Below, piece by piece: positions 40,617 through 49,461 of a stretch of 64,000 bases of DNA. Under the pieces are notes generated by a model, which ran no database searches, was not told where the DNA came from, and saw nothing but the letters and a program-made list of their open reading frames with translations. The stretch covers positions 124,001 through 188,000 of the forward strand of contig NZ_NFIZ01000003.1 of NCBI RefSeq assembly GCF_002159625.1, written 5' to 3'. The position numbers and the translations under genes are program-made. How positions within the stretch are numbered: position 1 is the first letter of the stretch; each line of letters starts with the position of its first letter. The DNA comes from Olsenella sp. An285. GTDB lineage: Bacteria; Actinomycetota; Coriobacteriia; Coriobacteriales; Atopobiaceae.

Positions 40617-41831
40617 GTGAGCGAGAAGATCAAGTGGGTCGTCAACAAGATGCCCAAGAGCGATGATGCGCACCTTGGCATCATGTCCCTCGAGAACGTG
40701 GAGGCCGCCCGCAGCTTCCACAGGAGCTTCCCGCAGTACGACGTCACGCCGCTCGCCAAGCTCGACGCTCTGGCGGGCGAGCTGGGGCTCAAGGACCTCG
40801 CCGTCAAGGACGAGTCCTACCGCTTTGGCCTCAACGCGTTCAAGGTGCTGGGCGGCTCCTTTGCCATGGCCAACTACATTGCGCAGAAGATCGGCCGCCC
40901 GGTCTCCGAGATGACCTACGACTACCTCACGAGCGACGAGCTCGCCCGCGACTTCGGCCAGGCCACGTTCTTCACCGCCACGGACGGCAACCACGGCCGC
41001 GGCGTGGCCTGGGCCGCCAACAAGCTGGGCCAGAAGGCCGTCGTGCACATGCCCAAGGGCAGCGTTAAGAGCCGCTTCGACAACATCGCGGCCGAGGGCG
41101 CCGAGGTCACCATCGAGGAGGTCAACTACGACGAGTGCGTCCGCATGGCCGCCGCCGAGGCCGAGGCCTGCGAGAACGGCGTCATCGTGCAGGACACCGC
41201 CTGGGAGGGCTACGAGGAGATCCCGTCCTGGATCATGGAGGGCTACGGCACCATGGCCTCCGAGGCCGCTGAGCAGTACGCGGCGGCCGGCGTCGAGCGC
41301 CCGACGCACGTCTTCGTGCAGGCCGGCGTGGGCAGCCTTGCCGGTGGCGTGGTGGGCTACTTCACCAACCTCTTCCCCGACAACCCGCCCATCTTTGTGG
41401 TGATGGAGGCCGACACCGCGGCCTGCCTCTACAAGGGCGCCCTGGCCGGCGACGGCGAGCCCCGCATCGTGGACGGCGACATGCCCACGATCATGGCGGG
41501 CCTCGCGTGCGGCGAGCCCAACACGCTGGGCTGGGACATCCTGCGCAACCACGTGAGCGTCTTCGTGAGCTGCCCCAACTGGGTCGCTGCCAAGGGCATG
41601 CGTGTGCTCGGCGCCCCCAAGAAGGGCGACCCGCGCGTCATCTCCGGCGAGTCCGGCGCCGTGGGCGCGGGCCTGATCACCACGCTCATGGAGTCCGACG
41701 AGTACGCCGACCTCCGCGAGGCCATCGGCCTCACCGAGAAGAGCTCCGTGCTCATGTTCTCGACCGAGGGCGACACCGACCCCGTGAACTACCGCAAGGT
41801 CGTGTGGGACGGAGCGTACCCCGCCGAGTAG
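40617..41831 (+). CDS. ygeX: Diaminopropionate ammonia-lyase
   Basis: A 404-residue PLP enzyme that converts 2,3-diaminopropionate to pyruvate and ammonia. I use the GTG at 40617 ([20 protein letters not shown]) with AAGGAGG at 40606-40612; the ATG-initiated extension upstream would translate the promoter. The PLP lysine is in [16 protein letters not shown], the substrate loop is [15 protein letters not shown], and the glycine-rich phosphate-binding segment is [17 protein letters not shown]. coli YgeX is about 398 residues. It heads a catabolic series (ygeX, ygeY, ygeW, carbamate kinase) that accompanies selenium-dependent molybdenum hydroxylases and is linked to anaerobic purine and urate breakdown in gut bacteria. 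Confidence 0.95.
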   Translation: MSEKIKWVVNKMPKSDDAHLGIMSLENVEAARSFHRSFPQYDVTPLAKLDALAGELGLKDLAVKDESYRFGLNAFKVLGGSFAMANYIAQKIGRPVSEMTYDYLTSDELARDFGQATFFTATDGNHGRGVAWAANKLGQKAVVHMPKGSVKSRFDNIAAEGAEVTIEEVNYDECVRMAAAEAEACENGVIVQDTAWEGYEEIPSWIMEGYGTMASEAAEQYAAAGVERPTHVFVQAGVGSLAGGVVGYFTNLFPDNPPIFVVMEADTAACLYKGALAGDGEPRIVDGDMPTIMAGLACGEPNTLGWDILRNHVSVFVSCPNWVAAKGMRVLGAPKKGDPRVISGESGAVGAGLITTLMESDEYADLREAIGLTEKSSVLMFSTEGDTDPVNYRKVVWDGAYPAE

Positions 41832-41902
41832 GGGAGAGCGAGAAGAACGGGTTCTTCTCGGCAGCAACTGGTAACGGAAGCGTCAGAAAGGACGTAAGCA
41901 AA

Positions 41903-43309
41903 ATGGCCAAGGAACTGAACTTCGACGAGATCAAGAGCGCGGCAGAGGCGTACGGCAAGGACATGACCGCCTTCCTGCGCGCGATGATCTCCCACCCCTC
42001 CGAGTCCTGCGAGGAGGGCGAGGTCGTGGCCTGCATCAAGGCCGAGATGGAGAAGCTCGGCTTTGACAAGGTCGAGGTCGACGGCCTGGGCAACGTCATC
42101 GGCTGGATGGGCGAGGGCGAGAAGATCATCGCCATCGACTCGCACATCGACACCGTGGGCATCGGCAACCGCGACAACTGGGAGGCCGACCCCTACGAGG
42201 GCTACGAGACCGACGAGATCATCTACGGCCGCGGCGGCTCCGACCAGGAGGGCGGCATGGCGTCCGCCACGTACGCCGCGAAGATGATGAAGGACCTGGG
42301 CCTCATCCCCGAGGGCTACAAGATCATGGTCGTGGGCTCCGTCCAGGAGGAGGACTGCGACGGCATGTGCTGGCAGTACATCGTCAACAAGTACTTCGAC
42401 GGCCCTGAGGACGCCCGTGAGAAGATCGAGTTCGTCATCTCCACCGAGCCCACCGACGGCGGCATCTACCGCGGTCACCGCGGCCGCATGGAGATCCGCG
42501 TTGACGTTCACGGCGTCTCCTGCCACGGCTCCGCGCCCGACCGCGGCGACAACGCCATCTACAAGATGGCCGACATCATCGCCGACGTCCGCGCCCTCAA
42601 CAACAACGGCTGCGACGAGTCCACGGACATCAAGGGCCTCGTCAAGATGCTCGACCCCAAGTACAACCCCGAGCACTTCGAGGACGCGCGCTTCCTGGGC
42701 CGCGGCACCTGCACCGTGTCGCAGATCTTCTACACCTCGCCCAGCCGCTGCGCCGTGGCCGACTCCTGCGCGATCTCCATCGACCGCCGCATGACCGCCG
42801 GCGAGACCTGGGACTCCTGCCTCCAGGAGATCCGCGACCTGCCGGCCGTCAAGAAGTACGGCGACGACGTCAAGGTCTCCATGTACATGTACGACCGCCC
42901 GAGCTGGAAGGGCACCGTCTACGAGACCGAGGCCTACTTCCCCACGTGGATCAACGCCGAGAGCGCGGCCCACGTCCAGGCCCTCGTTGACGCGCATCAC
43001 GCTCTCTACGGCGACGAGCGCATCGGCTGCGAGGCCTCCATGGACAAGCGCACCGGCCGCCCGCTGACCGACAAGTGGACCTTCTCGACCAACTGCGTCT
43101 CCATCCAGGGCCGCTACGGCATCCCGTGCGTGGGCTTTGGCCCCGGCGCCGAGAGCCAGGCGCACGCGCCCAACGAGGTCACCTACAAGCAGGACCTCGT
43201 GACCTGCGCCGCGCTCTACACCGCCGCGCTCAACCTCTACGACCCGTCCAAGAAGACCGGCGACGTCACCGTCTTCCGCGCCGGCGCGACCGACAACGAC
43301 ATCCAGTAG
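41903..43309 (+). CDS. ygeY: YgeY family selenium metabolism-linked M20 hydrolase
   Basis: A 468-residue M20-family metallohydrolase, ATG at 41903 after GAAAGGAC. Metal ligands: [18 protein letters not shown] (His and Asp), [13 protein letters not shown] (bridging Asp), [14 protein letters not shown] (Glu-Glu), STEPTDGG (second Glu/Asp) and [12 protein letters not shown] (terminal His). The family acts on N-carbamoyl or acyl amino acid type substrates; the exact YgeY substrate is not established in the sequence. It is longer than E. coli YgeY (about 400), with the extra length in the C-terminal half. It is separated from ygeX by 71 bases that include a GTTCTTCTCGG hairpin. Confidence 0.93.
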   Translation: MAKELNFDEIKSAAEAYGKDMTAFLRAMISHPSESCEEGEVVACIKAEMEKLGFDKVEVDGLGNVIGWMGEGEKIIAIDSHIDTVGIGNRDNWEADPYEGYETDEIIYGRGGSDQEGGMASATYAAKMMKDLGLIPEGYKIMVVGSVQEEDCDGMCWQYIVNKYFDGPEDAREKIEFVISTEPTDGGIYRGHRGRMEIRVDVHGVSCHGSAPDRGDNAIYKMADIIADVRALNNNGCDESTDIKGLVKMLDPKYNPEHFEDARFLGRGTCTVSQIFYTSPSRCAVADSCAISIDRRMTAGETWDSCLQEIRDLPAVKKYGDDVKVSMYMYDRPSWKGTVYETEAYFPTWINAESAAHVQALVDAHHALYGDERIGCEASMDKRTGRPLTDKWTFSTNCVSIQGRYGIPCVGFGPGAESQAHAPNEVTYKQDLVTCAALYTAALNLYDPSKKTGDVTVFRAGATDNDIQ

Positions 43310-43316
43310 CGCCCAC

Positions 43317-43385
43317 TTGACAAAGGGACAGTCCCTTTGTCAACCCGACGCAACGTAACGTGACAAAGGGACTGTCCCTTTGTCA
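43317..43385. repeat. Inverted palindrome pair before ygeW
   Basis: TTGACAAAGGGACAGTCCC and its palindrome half (43317-43343), then TGACAAAGGGACTGTCCC with its half (43361-43385), 43 bases centre to centre and in inverted sense. The second copy ends two bases before the ygeW ribosome-binding site AAAGGAAA, so its stem could modulate translation. Confidence 0.85.
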
Positions 43386-43400
43386 AGAAAGGAAACCAAG

Positions 43401-44603
43401 ATGGCCAAGGACTTCTCCGCGCTTCTCGACGAGCTCAAGGGCTACGACTTCTCCGGCATGTACAACGCCGACTTCCTGCACACCTGGGACAAGACCACCG
43501 ACGAGCTGCGTGCCCTCTACGCCGTGGCCGCCGCCCTGCGCAACCTTCGCGAGCGCAACATCTCCTCGCGCATCTTCGACTCCGGCCTGGCCGTGTCGCT
43601 CTTCCGCGACAACTCCACCCGCACGCGCTTCTCGTTCTCCAAGGCTACGAACCTGCTGGGCCTCCAGCTCCAGGACCTCGACGAGGGCAAGTCCCAGATC
43701 GCCCACGGCGAGACCGTTCGCGAGACCGCCACGATGATCTCCTTCATGGCCGACGTCATCGGCATCCGCGACGACATGTACATCGGCAAGGGCGACGCCT
43801 ACATGGCCGAGGTCGCCGAGTCCGTTGACGAGGCCTACAAGGACGGCGTGCTCGACCACCGCCCCACGCTCATCTCCCTGCAGTCCGACTCCGACCACCC
43901 CACCCAGTCCTCCGCCGACATGCTCTACCTCATCGAGGAGTTCGGCGGCCTTGAGAACCTCCGCGGCAAGAAGGTTGCCGTGACCTGGGCGTACTCCCCG
44001 AGCTACGGCAAGCCGCTCTCCTGCCCGCAGTCGCTCATCTCGCTGCTCCCGCGCTTTGGCATGGACGTCACGCTGGCCCACCCCGAGGGCTACGACCTCA
44101 TGGGCGACCGCGTGGAGGCCGCCAAGGCCTACGCCGCCGAGTCCGGCTGCACCTTCAAGCAGGTGAACACCATGGCCGAGGCCTTCGAGGGCGCCGACAT
44201 CGTCATCCCCAAGAGCTGGGCCCCCTACGCCGCCATGGAGAAGCGCACCAACCTCTACGCCGAGGGCGACGACGCCGGCATCAAGGCGCTCGAGAAGGAG
44301 CTCCTCGCGCAGAACGCCACCCACATGGACTGGTGCTCCACGCGCGACCTCATGGCCAAGACCGCTCACGGCGACGACACGATCTACATGCACCCGCTGC
44401 CCGCCGACATCTCCGGCGTCTCCTGCGAGCACGGCGAGGTCATGGCCGACGTCTTTGACATGCACCGCGTGGGCATGTACAAGGAGGCCAGCTACAAGCC
44501 GTACGCCATCGCGGCCATGATCTTCCTGCAGAAGGTCAAGGACCCCGTGGCCACGCTCGCGGCGCTCGAGGCCGCGGCCAAGCCCCGCTGGAACCAGGCC
44601 TAA
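43401..44603 (+). CDS. ygeW: Knotted carbamoyltransferase YgeW
   Basis: A 400-residue aspartate/ornithine carbamoyltransferase-fold protein. The carbamoyl phosphate loop is LFRDNSTRTRFSFSKATN, with SDSDHPTQSSADMLYLIEE as the second signature and YMHPLPADISGVSCEHGEV as the C-terminal ligand loop. YgeW proteins form a distinct knotted transcarbamylase group whose natural substrate is unsettled. In this pathway they probably phosphorolyse a carbamoylated intermediate to carbamoyl phosphate, which the following carbamate kinase would use to make ATP. E. coli YgeW is 396 residues. All motif residues appear present. Confidence 0.95.
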   Translation: MAKDFSALLDELKGYDFSGMYNADFLHTWDKTTDELRALYAVAAALRNLRERNISSRIFDSGLAVSLFRDNSTRTRFSFSKATNLLGLQLQDLDEGKSQIAHGETVRETATMISFMADVIGIRDDMYIGKGDAYMAEVAESVDEAYKDGVLDHRPTLISLQSDSDHPTQSSADMLYLIEEFGGLENLRGKKVAVTWAYSPSYGKPLSCPQSLISLLPRFGMDVTLAHPEGYDLMGDRVEAAKAYAAESGCTFKQVNTMAEAFEGADIVIPKSWAPYAAMEKRTNLYAEGDDAGIKALEKELLAQNATHMDWCSTRDLMAKTAHGDDTIYMHPLPADISGVSCEHGEVMADVFDMHRVGMYKEASYKPYAIAAMIFLQKVKDPVATLAALEAAAKPRWNQA

Positions 44604-44621
44604 GTAACAGGTAGCAACCTG

Positions 44622-44693
44622 GGGGCCGCCGGGTCAGTCGCGCGCTCACCGCGCTGCGCGCAGAGGTCGCGCGCCGACTGTCCCGGCGGCCCC
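44622..44693. repeat. Large hairpin between ygeW and carbamate kinase gene
   Basis: GGGGCCGCCGGGTCAGTCG pairs with CGACTGTCCCGGCGGCCCC about 35 bases on, with further GCGCGC pairing inside. The TCAGTC/GACTGTCCC core relates it to the GGGACAGTCCC family. A strong transcript stem here could attenuate downstream expression or protect upstream mRNA. Confidence 0.7.
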
Positions 44694-44746
44694 GCCGTTA
44701 GAGGTTCTTCTCGCCACGTTCTTATCGGCACAAGGAGACACATCAA

Positions 44747-45688
44747 ATGTCTAAGCGAATCGTCATCGCTCTGGGTGGCAACGCCCTGGGCAACAACCTG
44801 CCTGAGCAGATGGAGGCGGTCAAGCACACGGCGCGCGCGATCGTGGACCTCATCGAGCAGGGGAACGAGGTCGTGGTGGCGCACGGCAACGGCCCGCAGG
44901 TGGGCATGATCCAGGAGGCCATGACCCAGCTCACGCGCTCCAACCCCGAGAAGTACATCCCGTGCCCGCTCTCGGTCTGCGTGGCCATGAGCCAGGGCTA
45001 CATTGGCTACGACCTGCAGAACGCCCTGCGCGAGGAGATGCTCGACCGCGGGATCGATCACGGCGCGGCCACCGTGCTCACCCAGGTCGAGGTCGACCCC
45101 GAGGACCCCGCGTTCGCCAACCCCACCAAGCCCATCGGCGCCTTCATGACGCGCGAGGAGGCCGACCGCATGATCGCGGAGCGCGGCTACGACGTCATCG
45201 AGGACGCCGGGCGCGGGTTCCGTCGCGTGGTGGCCTCGCCCAAGCCGGCGGGCATCGTGGAGCTGGACACCATCCGCTCGCTCGTGGAGACCAACCACGT
45301 GGTCATCGCCTGCGGAGGCGGCGGCATCCCCGTGTTCAAGACCGAGGGCAACCACCTCAAGGGCGCCGCGGCGGTCATCGACAAGGACTTCGCGGCGGCC
45401 AAGCTCGCCGAGCAGCTGGACGCGGACTTCCTCGTGATCCTGACGGCGGTGGAGAAGGTGGCCGTGAACTTTGGCAAGCCCGACCAGCAGTGGCTGGACG
45501 AGCTCACGCCCGCGGACGTCGAGCGCTACGTGGCCGAGGGGCAGTTCGCGCCCGGCTCGATGCTGCCCAAGGTCCAGGCCGCGCTCTCGTTCGCGCAGTC
45601 AGGCGAGGGCCGCTCGTCGCTGATCACGCTGCTCGAGAAGGCGAGCGACGGCATCGCCGGCAAGACGGGTACCATCGTACGTGGGTAA
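44747..45688 (+). CDS. arcC: Carbamate kinase
   Basis: A 313-residue carbamate kinase of the ArcC/YqeA type. MSKRIVIALGGNALGNNLPE is the N-terminal nucleotide loop, VVVAHGNGPQVGMIQEA the substrate loop, TKPIGAFMTREEA and VVIACGGGGIPVFKTEG the central loops, and VIDKDFAAAKLAEQL carries the ATP-site lysine/aspartate. It converts carbamoyl phosphate and ADP to carbamate and ATP, the energy-yielding step of ureide catabolism. ygeW, a likely carbamoyl phosphate producer, is directly upstream. The ATG follows AAGGAGA. The symbol could equally be yqeA given the neighbourhood. Confidence 0.95.
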   Translation: MSKRIVIALGGNALGNNLPEQMEAVKHTARAIVDLIEQGNEVVVAHGNGPQVGMIQEAMTQLTRSNPEKYIPCPLSVCVAMSQGYIGYDLQNALREEMLDRGIDHGAATVLTQVEVDPEDPAFANPTKPIGAFMTREEADRMIAERGYDVIEDAGRGFRRVVASPKPAGIVELDTIRSLVETNHVVIACGGGGIPVFKTEGNHLKGAAAVIDKDFAAAKLAEQLDADFLVILTAVEKVAVNFGKPDQQWLDELTPADVERYVAEGQFAPGSMLPKVQAALSFAQSGEGRSSLITLLEKASDGIAGKTGTIVRG

Positions 45689-45696
45689 CCTGCAAG

Positions 45697-45753
45697 TTGG
45701 GGACAGTCCCCAATTTACAGAATAGTTTTATGTGATTTGGGGACTGTCCCCAA
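45697..45753. repeat. Inverted palindrome pair after carbamate kinase
   Basis: TTGGGGACAGTCCCCAA at 45697-45713 and TTGGGGACTGTCCCCAA at 45737-45753, centres 40 bases apart; the second is the reverse complement of the first. Flanking TTTACAG and TTAACAG tails follow each. Identical pairs recur at 53218 and 57570. Confidence 0.9.
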
Positions 45754-45781
45754 TTAACAGAAGAACGGGGGAGCGCGGGGC

Positions 45782-46726
45782 ATGAGACCCGACCTCAGGG
45801 CATATCTTCTGGGTGACGACGGGCACCGGGTCTTTGGGCCCGGTCCCGTCGACCTCTTGGAGCGTGTGGGCGAGCTCGGCAGCCTGCGCGCCGCGGCCAT
45901 GGAGATGGGGATGGCCTACACCAAGGCCACGCGCCTCGTGCGCGACGCCGAGCGCGCCTTTGGCTTCTCGCTCACCGAGCGCACGGTGGGCGGCACGGGC
46001 GGCGGCGGCTCGCGCCTCACGCCCGAGGCGCTCGACCTCATCGAGCGCTACCGGGCCTTCGAGCGCACGAGCCGCTGGGCCCTGGGCGCCGCCTACGCCA
46101 CCTGCTTCTCGGGCTTCTGCGACGTGCCGCGCATGGGCTGCGTGGTCATGGCCTCCGGGGAGGGGGAGCGCTTCGGCGGCGCGCCGGGCGAGAAGCTCGT
46201 GGCGCCGCTCGCGGGCGTGCCCGTGCTCGAGCGCACGCTCTCCGCGCTGCCCGCGGACCTGCTGGACGTGGTGGTGGTGACGCGCTGGGACGCCGTGGAG
46301 GAGCTCTGCGGGCGGCTCGGCGTGCGCTGCGTGCGCGCTGCGGGCCCGCTCAAGAGCGACACCGTGCGCTCCGGGCTCGAGGCGCTGGGCGAGCGCGCCG
46401 CCTGCCTCTTTGTGACCGGCGACCAGCCGCTCCTTGGCGAGAAGAGCGTGCGGTCGCTGGTCGCGGCGGTCGCGCACGAGCCCACGGCCATCGCGCGCCT
46501 CTCGTGGCGCGGCCGGCCGGGCAACCCCGTGCTCTGGCCGTCGGACACGCTCGGAGCGCTCTCGCACCTGGAGGGCGACGTGGGCGGGCGGTCGCTGCTG
46601 TCCGGTCACGCCGAGCTCACGGAGCGCGTGCGGAGCGTCGAGGCCGCGGACGAGTGGGAGCTCGCGGACGTGGACACGCGGGACGACCTCGCGCGCCTGG
46701 AGGGCGCGCTGTTGGAGCGGGCCTAG
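45782..46726 (+). CDS. Fusion of ModE-type DNA-binding domain and MocA-like nucleotidyltransferase
   Basis: A 314-residue two-domain protein. Residues 15-95 are the winged helix of ModE (VDLLERVGELGSLRAAAMEM, YTKATRLVRDAERAFGFSL, then RTVGGTGGGGSRLTPEALDL). Residues 118-310 are a MobA/MocA-type nucleotidyltransferase (CVVMASGEGERFGGAPGEKL, VTGDQPLLGEKSV, RGRPGNPVLWP). MocA adds CMP to molybdopterin to form the cytosine dinucleotide cofactor used by xanthine-dehydrogenase-family enzymes. The ModE half lacks the molybdate-binding TOBE domains of E. coli ModE, so it may sense cofactor demand through the attached enzyme. Candidate target sites are the palindromes at 50170 and 54798. Confidence 0.85.
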   Translation: MRPDLRAYLLGDDGHRVFGPGPVDLLERVGELGSLRAAAMEMGMAYTKATRLVRDAERAFGFSLTERTVGGTGGGGSRLTPEALDLIERYRAFERTSRWALGAAYATCFSGFCDVPRMGCVVMASGEGERFGGAPGEKLVAPLAGVPVLERTLSALPADLLDVVVVTRWDAVEELCGRLGVRCVRAAGPLKSDTVRSGLEALGERAACLFVTGDQPLLGEKSVRSLVAAVAHEPTAIARLSWRGRPGNPVLWPSDTLGALSHLEGDVGGRSLLSGHAELTERVRSVEAADEWELADVDTRDDLARLEGALLERA

Positions 46727-46800
46727 CTTGACAGTTTGCTCAGGTCAAACTGTCAAGCTGCCCATGGGTTGACAGTTTGACCTGAGCAAACTGTCAAGCT
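46725..46800. repeat. Inverted palindrome pair of AGCTTGACAGTTTG type
   Basis: AGCTTGACAGTTTG (46725-46738) pairs with CAAACTGTCAAGCT (46746-46759); a second copy in inverted sense spans 46769-46797. Centres are 41 bases apart. The first copy overlaps the stop codon of the ModE-MocA gene. This is a sequence variant of the same paired architecture. Confidence 0.85.
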
Positions 46801-46825
46801 GCCAGGCCCGGGAGGGAGAGACGGT

Positions 46826-48199
46826 ATGAGAAGGATCCTTGCGAACGGCACGCTGGTCACGCCGGACGGCCTGCGCCGCGGAGACGTTGCGCTGGAGGGC
46901 GAGAAGATCGTGGCGCTCGCGGCCCGCGTGGAGCCCGAGCCCGGCGACGAGGTGGAGGACGTCTCCGGCTGCTGGGTTTTCCCCGGCTTCATCGACGCGC
47001 ACACCCACCTGCAGTGCTGGACCGGCATGGACTGGACGGCCGACAGCTTCGAGACCGGCACGCGCGCCGCGGCCTGCGGCGGCACCACCTGCGTCGTGGA
47101 CTACGCCACGGCCGACCGCGGCGTCACGATGGACGACGCCCTGGCCGAGTGGCAGTCGCGCGCGGCGTCCGGCGCCGGCTGCACGGCCAACTACGGCTTC
47201 CACATGGCCATCTCCGAGTGGGGCCCGGACTCGCCCGCGCAGATGCGCCGCATGCGCGAGGCGGGCGTCTCGAGCTTCAAGACCTACCTCGCCTACGACC
47301 ACCTGCGCCTGAATGACGCCGAGACCCTCGAGTGCCTGGAGTGCTGCCGCGACCTGGGCGCCGTGCTCTGCGTGCACTGCGAGAACGGCGACGTGGTGAA
47401 CGAGCTGCAGCGTCGCGTGCTCGCGGAGGGCATCACGGGCCCGGAGGGGCACCCCCTGAGCCGCCCGGCCGAGGCCGAGGCCGACGCCGTGAGCCGCCTG
47501 CTCTACCTTGCGCAGATCGCCGGCGCGCGCGTGAACGTGGTGCACCTCTCCACCGAGCTCGGTCTTCTCGCCGTGCGCGCCGCCCGCGCCCGCGGCCAGC
47601 AGGGCATCTACGTGGAGACCTGCCCGCAGTACCTCACGCTGGACGACACGCGCTACCTCGAGGCCGGCGACGACGGCTTCGCTGGCGCCAAGTACGTGAT
47701 GAGTCCGCCGCTGCGCAAGCCCTCCGACGTCCGCGCGCTGCGCGGCGCCGTGCTCGCGGGCGAGGTGGACTCCATCGCGACGGACCACTGCTCGTTCAAC
47801 CTGCGTGGCCAGAAGGACCGCGGGCGCGGCGACTTCACCAAGATCCCCAACGGCGGTCCCGGCATCGAGCACCGCCCGGCCGTGATGGCCACGACCTTCG
47901 AGGGCGAGCTCGGTCCGGAGGAGCTCTGCCGGCTTCTGTCCGAGGGCCCGGCGCGAACCTTCGGCCTCTGGCCGGAGCGCGGGCGCCTGGCGGTGGGCGC
48001 GGCCGCGGACGTCTGCGTGTGGGACCCGTCCGCCCGCTGGACCATCAGCGCGGCGACCCAGCACCAGGCCGTCGACTACACGCCGTGGGAGGGCTTCGAG
48101 GCGCACGGGAGGGCGCACCTCGTCTACGTGGGCGGCGAGCTCGTCGTCCGCGACGGCGAACCTACCGGTGCCACCCCCGGCCGCTACGTGGCAAGATGA
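46826..48199 (+). CDS. hydA: Dihydropyrimidinase/D-hydantoinase
   Basis: A 457-residue cyclic amidohydrolase. Metal ligands: FIDAHTHL (His59, His61), the carboxylated lysine in SSFKTYLAYD (Lys152), a His in VLCVHCENGD, a His in VNVVHLSTELG, and the Asp in DSIATDHCSFN. It opens hydantoin- or dihydropyrimidine-type rings to carbamoyl amino acids. In selenium-linked purine degradation loci such a phenylhydantoinase-like gene (ssnA/hyuA neighbourhood) acts with ygeW, ygeX and ygeY. The ATG at 46826 has GGGAGGGAGAG upstream. A palindrome overlaps its stop codon. Confidence 0.92.
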   Translation: MRRILANGTLVTPDGLRRGDVALEGEKIVALAARVEPEPGDEVEDVSGCWVFPGFIDAHTHLQCWTGMDWTADSFETGTRAAACGGTTCVVDYATADRGVTMDDALAEWQSRAASGAGCTANYGFHMAISEWGPDSPAQMRRMREAGVSSFKTYLAYDHLRLNDAETLECLECCRDLGAVLCVHCENGDVVNELQRRVLAEGITGPEGHPLSRPAEAEADAVSRLLYLAQIAGARVNVVHLSTELGLLAVRAARARGQQGIYVETCPQYLTLDDTRYLEAGDDGFAGAKYVMSPPLRKPSDVRALRGAVLAGEVDSIATDHCSFNLRGQKDRGRGDFTKIPNGGPGIEHRPAVMATTFEGELGPEELCRLLSEGPARTFGLWPERGRLAVGAAADVCVWDPSARWTISAATQHQAVDYTPWEGFEAHGRAHLVYVGGELVVRDGEPTGATPGRYVAR

Positions 48200-48225
48200 T
48201 GAAAGGGGACAGTCCCCTTTCATCA
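48197..48225. repeat. GAAAGGGGACAGTCCCCTTTC palindrome
   Basis: A single palindrome, TGATGAAAGGGGACAG and its mirror half, overlaps the hydA TGA and ends 20 bases before the ridA start. Unlike most sites in the window it is not paired. Confidence 0.8.
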
Positions 48226-48244
48226 CGAGACTAAGGAGAAGAAC

Positions 48245-48631
48245 ATGGCAATTGAGGCAATCGTTACCGACAAGGCGCCCGCAGCGCTCGGCCCCTACTC
48301 TGCGGCCGTGGCCGCGACCGGAACGCGCGCCATCCACGTGTCTGGCCAGCTGCCGATCGACCCCGCCACCGGCGAGTTCGCCGGCGAGGACATCCAGGCC
48401 CAGACCCGTCAGAGCCTTACCAACATCAAGAACATCCTCGAGGCCGCCGGCGCCAGCATGGCCGACGTTGCCGAGGTGACTGTGCTCCTGGACGACATCG
48501 CGGACTTCGGCGCGATGAACGAGGTCTACGGCGAGTTCTTCACGGCGCCGTATCCCAGCCGCGCCGCCTTCGAGGTGGCTGCGCTGCCCAAGGCCGCCAA
48601 GGTCGAGATCAAGGCGGTTGCCTACCTGTAG
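48245..48631 (+). CDS. ridA: RidA family reactive enamine/imine deaminase
   Basis: A 128-residue RidA protein: APAALGPYSAAVAATGTRAI, VSGQLPIDPATGEFAGEDIQ, LTNIKNILEAAGASMADV and YPSRAAFEVAALPKAAKVEI, whose Arg and the flanking residues form the active site between trimer subunits. RidA hydrolyses the 2-aminoacrylate released by PLP lyases; diaminopropionate ammonia-lyase in the same locus produces that intermediate, which explains the location. AAGGAGAAGA precedes the ATG. The protein is standard length and appears complete. Confidence 0.93.
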   Translation: MAIEAIVTDKAPAALGPYSAAVAATGTRAIHVSGQLPIDPATGEFAGEDIQAQTRQSLTNIKNILEAAGASMADVAEVTVLLDDIADFGAMNEVYGEFFTAPYPSRAAFEVAALPKAAKVEIKAVAYL

Positions 48632-48652
48632 GCAGGGTCTCACGCGTACGGG

Positions 48653-48720
48653 GCGGCCCGCCACGCTTCACGCAGGACTGCGCTTCGCGAAAGATCCTGC
48701 TTGGAGGTGGGGCGGGCCGC
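48653..48720. repeat. Nested hairpin after ridA
   Basis: The outer stem GCGGCCCGCC (48653-48662) pairs with GGCGGGCCGC (48711-48720); the inner stem GCAGGA pairs with TCCTGC (48695-48700). The whole could terminate or stabilise the catabolic transcript. Confidence 0.65.
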
Positions 48721-48763
48721 TCGCTCTCGGTCCACAGGTGCCGATGGGGGGTGGGTGCTGGGA

Positions 48764-48901
48764 GGGTATGTACGGTGCGCATACCCGGTATGTACACCCA
48801 GCCTTGAGGTCCTTATCGCAAAGACGCAGGTCAAGGGCGCGGGCGAGAAGGACGGGCGAGCCGGAAACTGTACATACCCGGTATGCGCACTGCACATACC
48901 C
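48764..48901. repeat. TACATACCCGGTATGCGCA repeat cluster, copy 1
   Basis: Units built from GGTATGTACA and GGTATGCGCA, joined head to head as TACATACCCGGTATG, occur at 48764-48799 and 48869-48901. The same units recur at 54522-54655. The spacer between the two here contains GGCGAGAAGGAC and no gene. Confidence 0.75.
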
Positions 48902-48954
48902 TCACGGTGCTGCGGATGCAGCTGCGGCGGTGATGCCGGAAACGTGTCGGGTGG

Positions 48955-49329
48955 CTACTCCTTGACCTCGCGGAGAAGGTCGGCGGGGTCGACGCCGTAG
49001 AGGCGCGCGACCTTGATGAGGTTGCTCGTGCTGGGCTCCGCGGCGCCGGATTCCCACTTCGACACCGCCTGCCTGCTCACACCGATCTTCTCGGCCACGA
49101 GCTCCTGCGTCATCTTGCAGCGCTCGCGGTGGGACCGCAGCACCTCGCCGAGCGAGCGACGCACGGCCACGCGCTCGGGGTCCTTGCGCTCGCGCTCCTG
49201 GCGGAGGAACCAGCGGATGGCAAGGATTGCCAGCACCACGAGCAGAATCCACGGAAGAGCCCTTATCAGCAGGAAGATGAGGAAAAAGACAAGCTCCAAC
49301 GGTCCCAGACCAATGATTCTGCCGTTCAT
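48955..49329 (-). CDS. Membrane-anchored XRE-type transcriptional regulator
   Basis: A 124-residue protein with unusual order. Residues 10-42 are hydrophobic (LGPLELVFFLIFLLIRALPW, then ILLVVLAILAIRWFL), sufficient for one or two TM helices. After a basic linker (RQERERKDPER), residues 65-120 form an XRE helix-turn-helix (LRSHRERCKMTQELVAEKIG, SRQAVSKWESGAAEPST). Regulators of this family normally have the HTH first and the TM segment second. The target may be its own promoter or the adjacent yqeC; it lies between the two halves of the selenium/molybdenum locus and is transcribed opposite to them. Confidence 0.8.
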   Translation of the reverse strand: MNGRIIGLGPLELVFFLIFLLIRALPWILLVVLAILAIRWFLRQERERKDPERVAVRRSLGEVLRSHRERCKMTQELVAEKIGVSRQAVSKWESGAAEPSTSNLIKVARLYGVDPADLLREVKE

Positions 49330-49461
49330 GGGTGCTCCTCTCCGCGTGGCTCTGACTCAACCATAGCAATCTGGTCCGGTTGACAACAGCACCTATCGCG
49401 CAACTTTGGGTTGCGCCTGGTTGCGCGGTAAGTTTTGTGGTGCATCGACGGTCTCGGGTCC

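Noticed and set aside
43317-43385. Paired hairpins as a plasmid or phage replication origin
   Set aside because: The same pair recurs at several operon gaps and no initiator gene is near, so a REP/BIME-like repeat is the simpler reading.
48764-48901. CRISPR array
   Set aside because: Repeat units are short and palindromic, spacers are not uniform, and no cas genes are present in the window.
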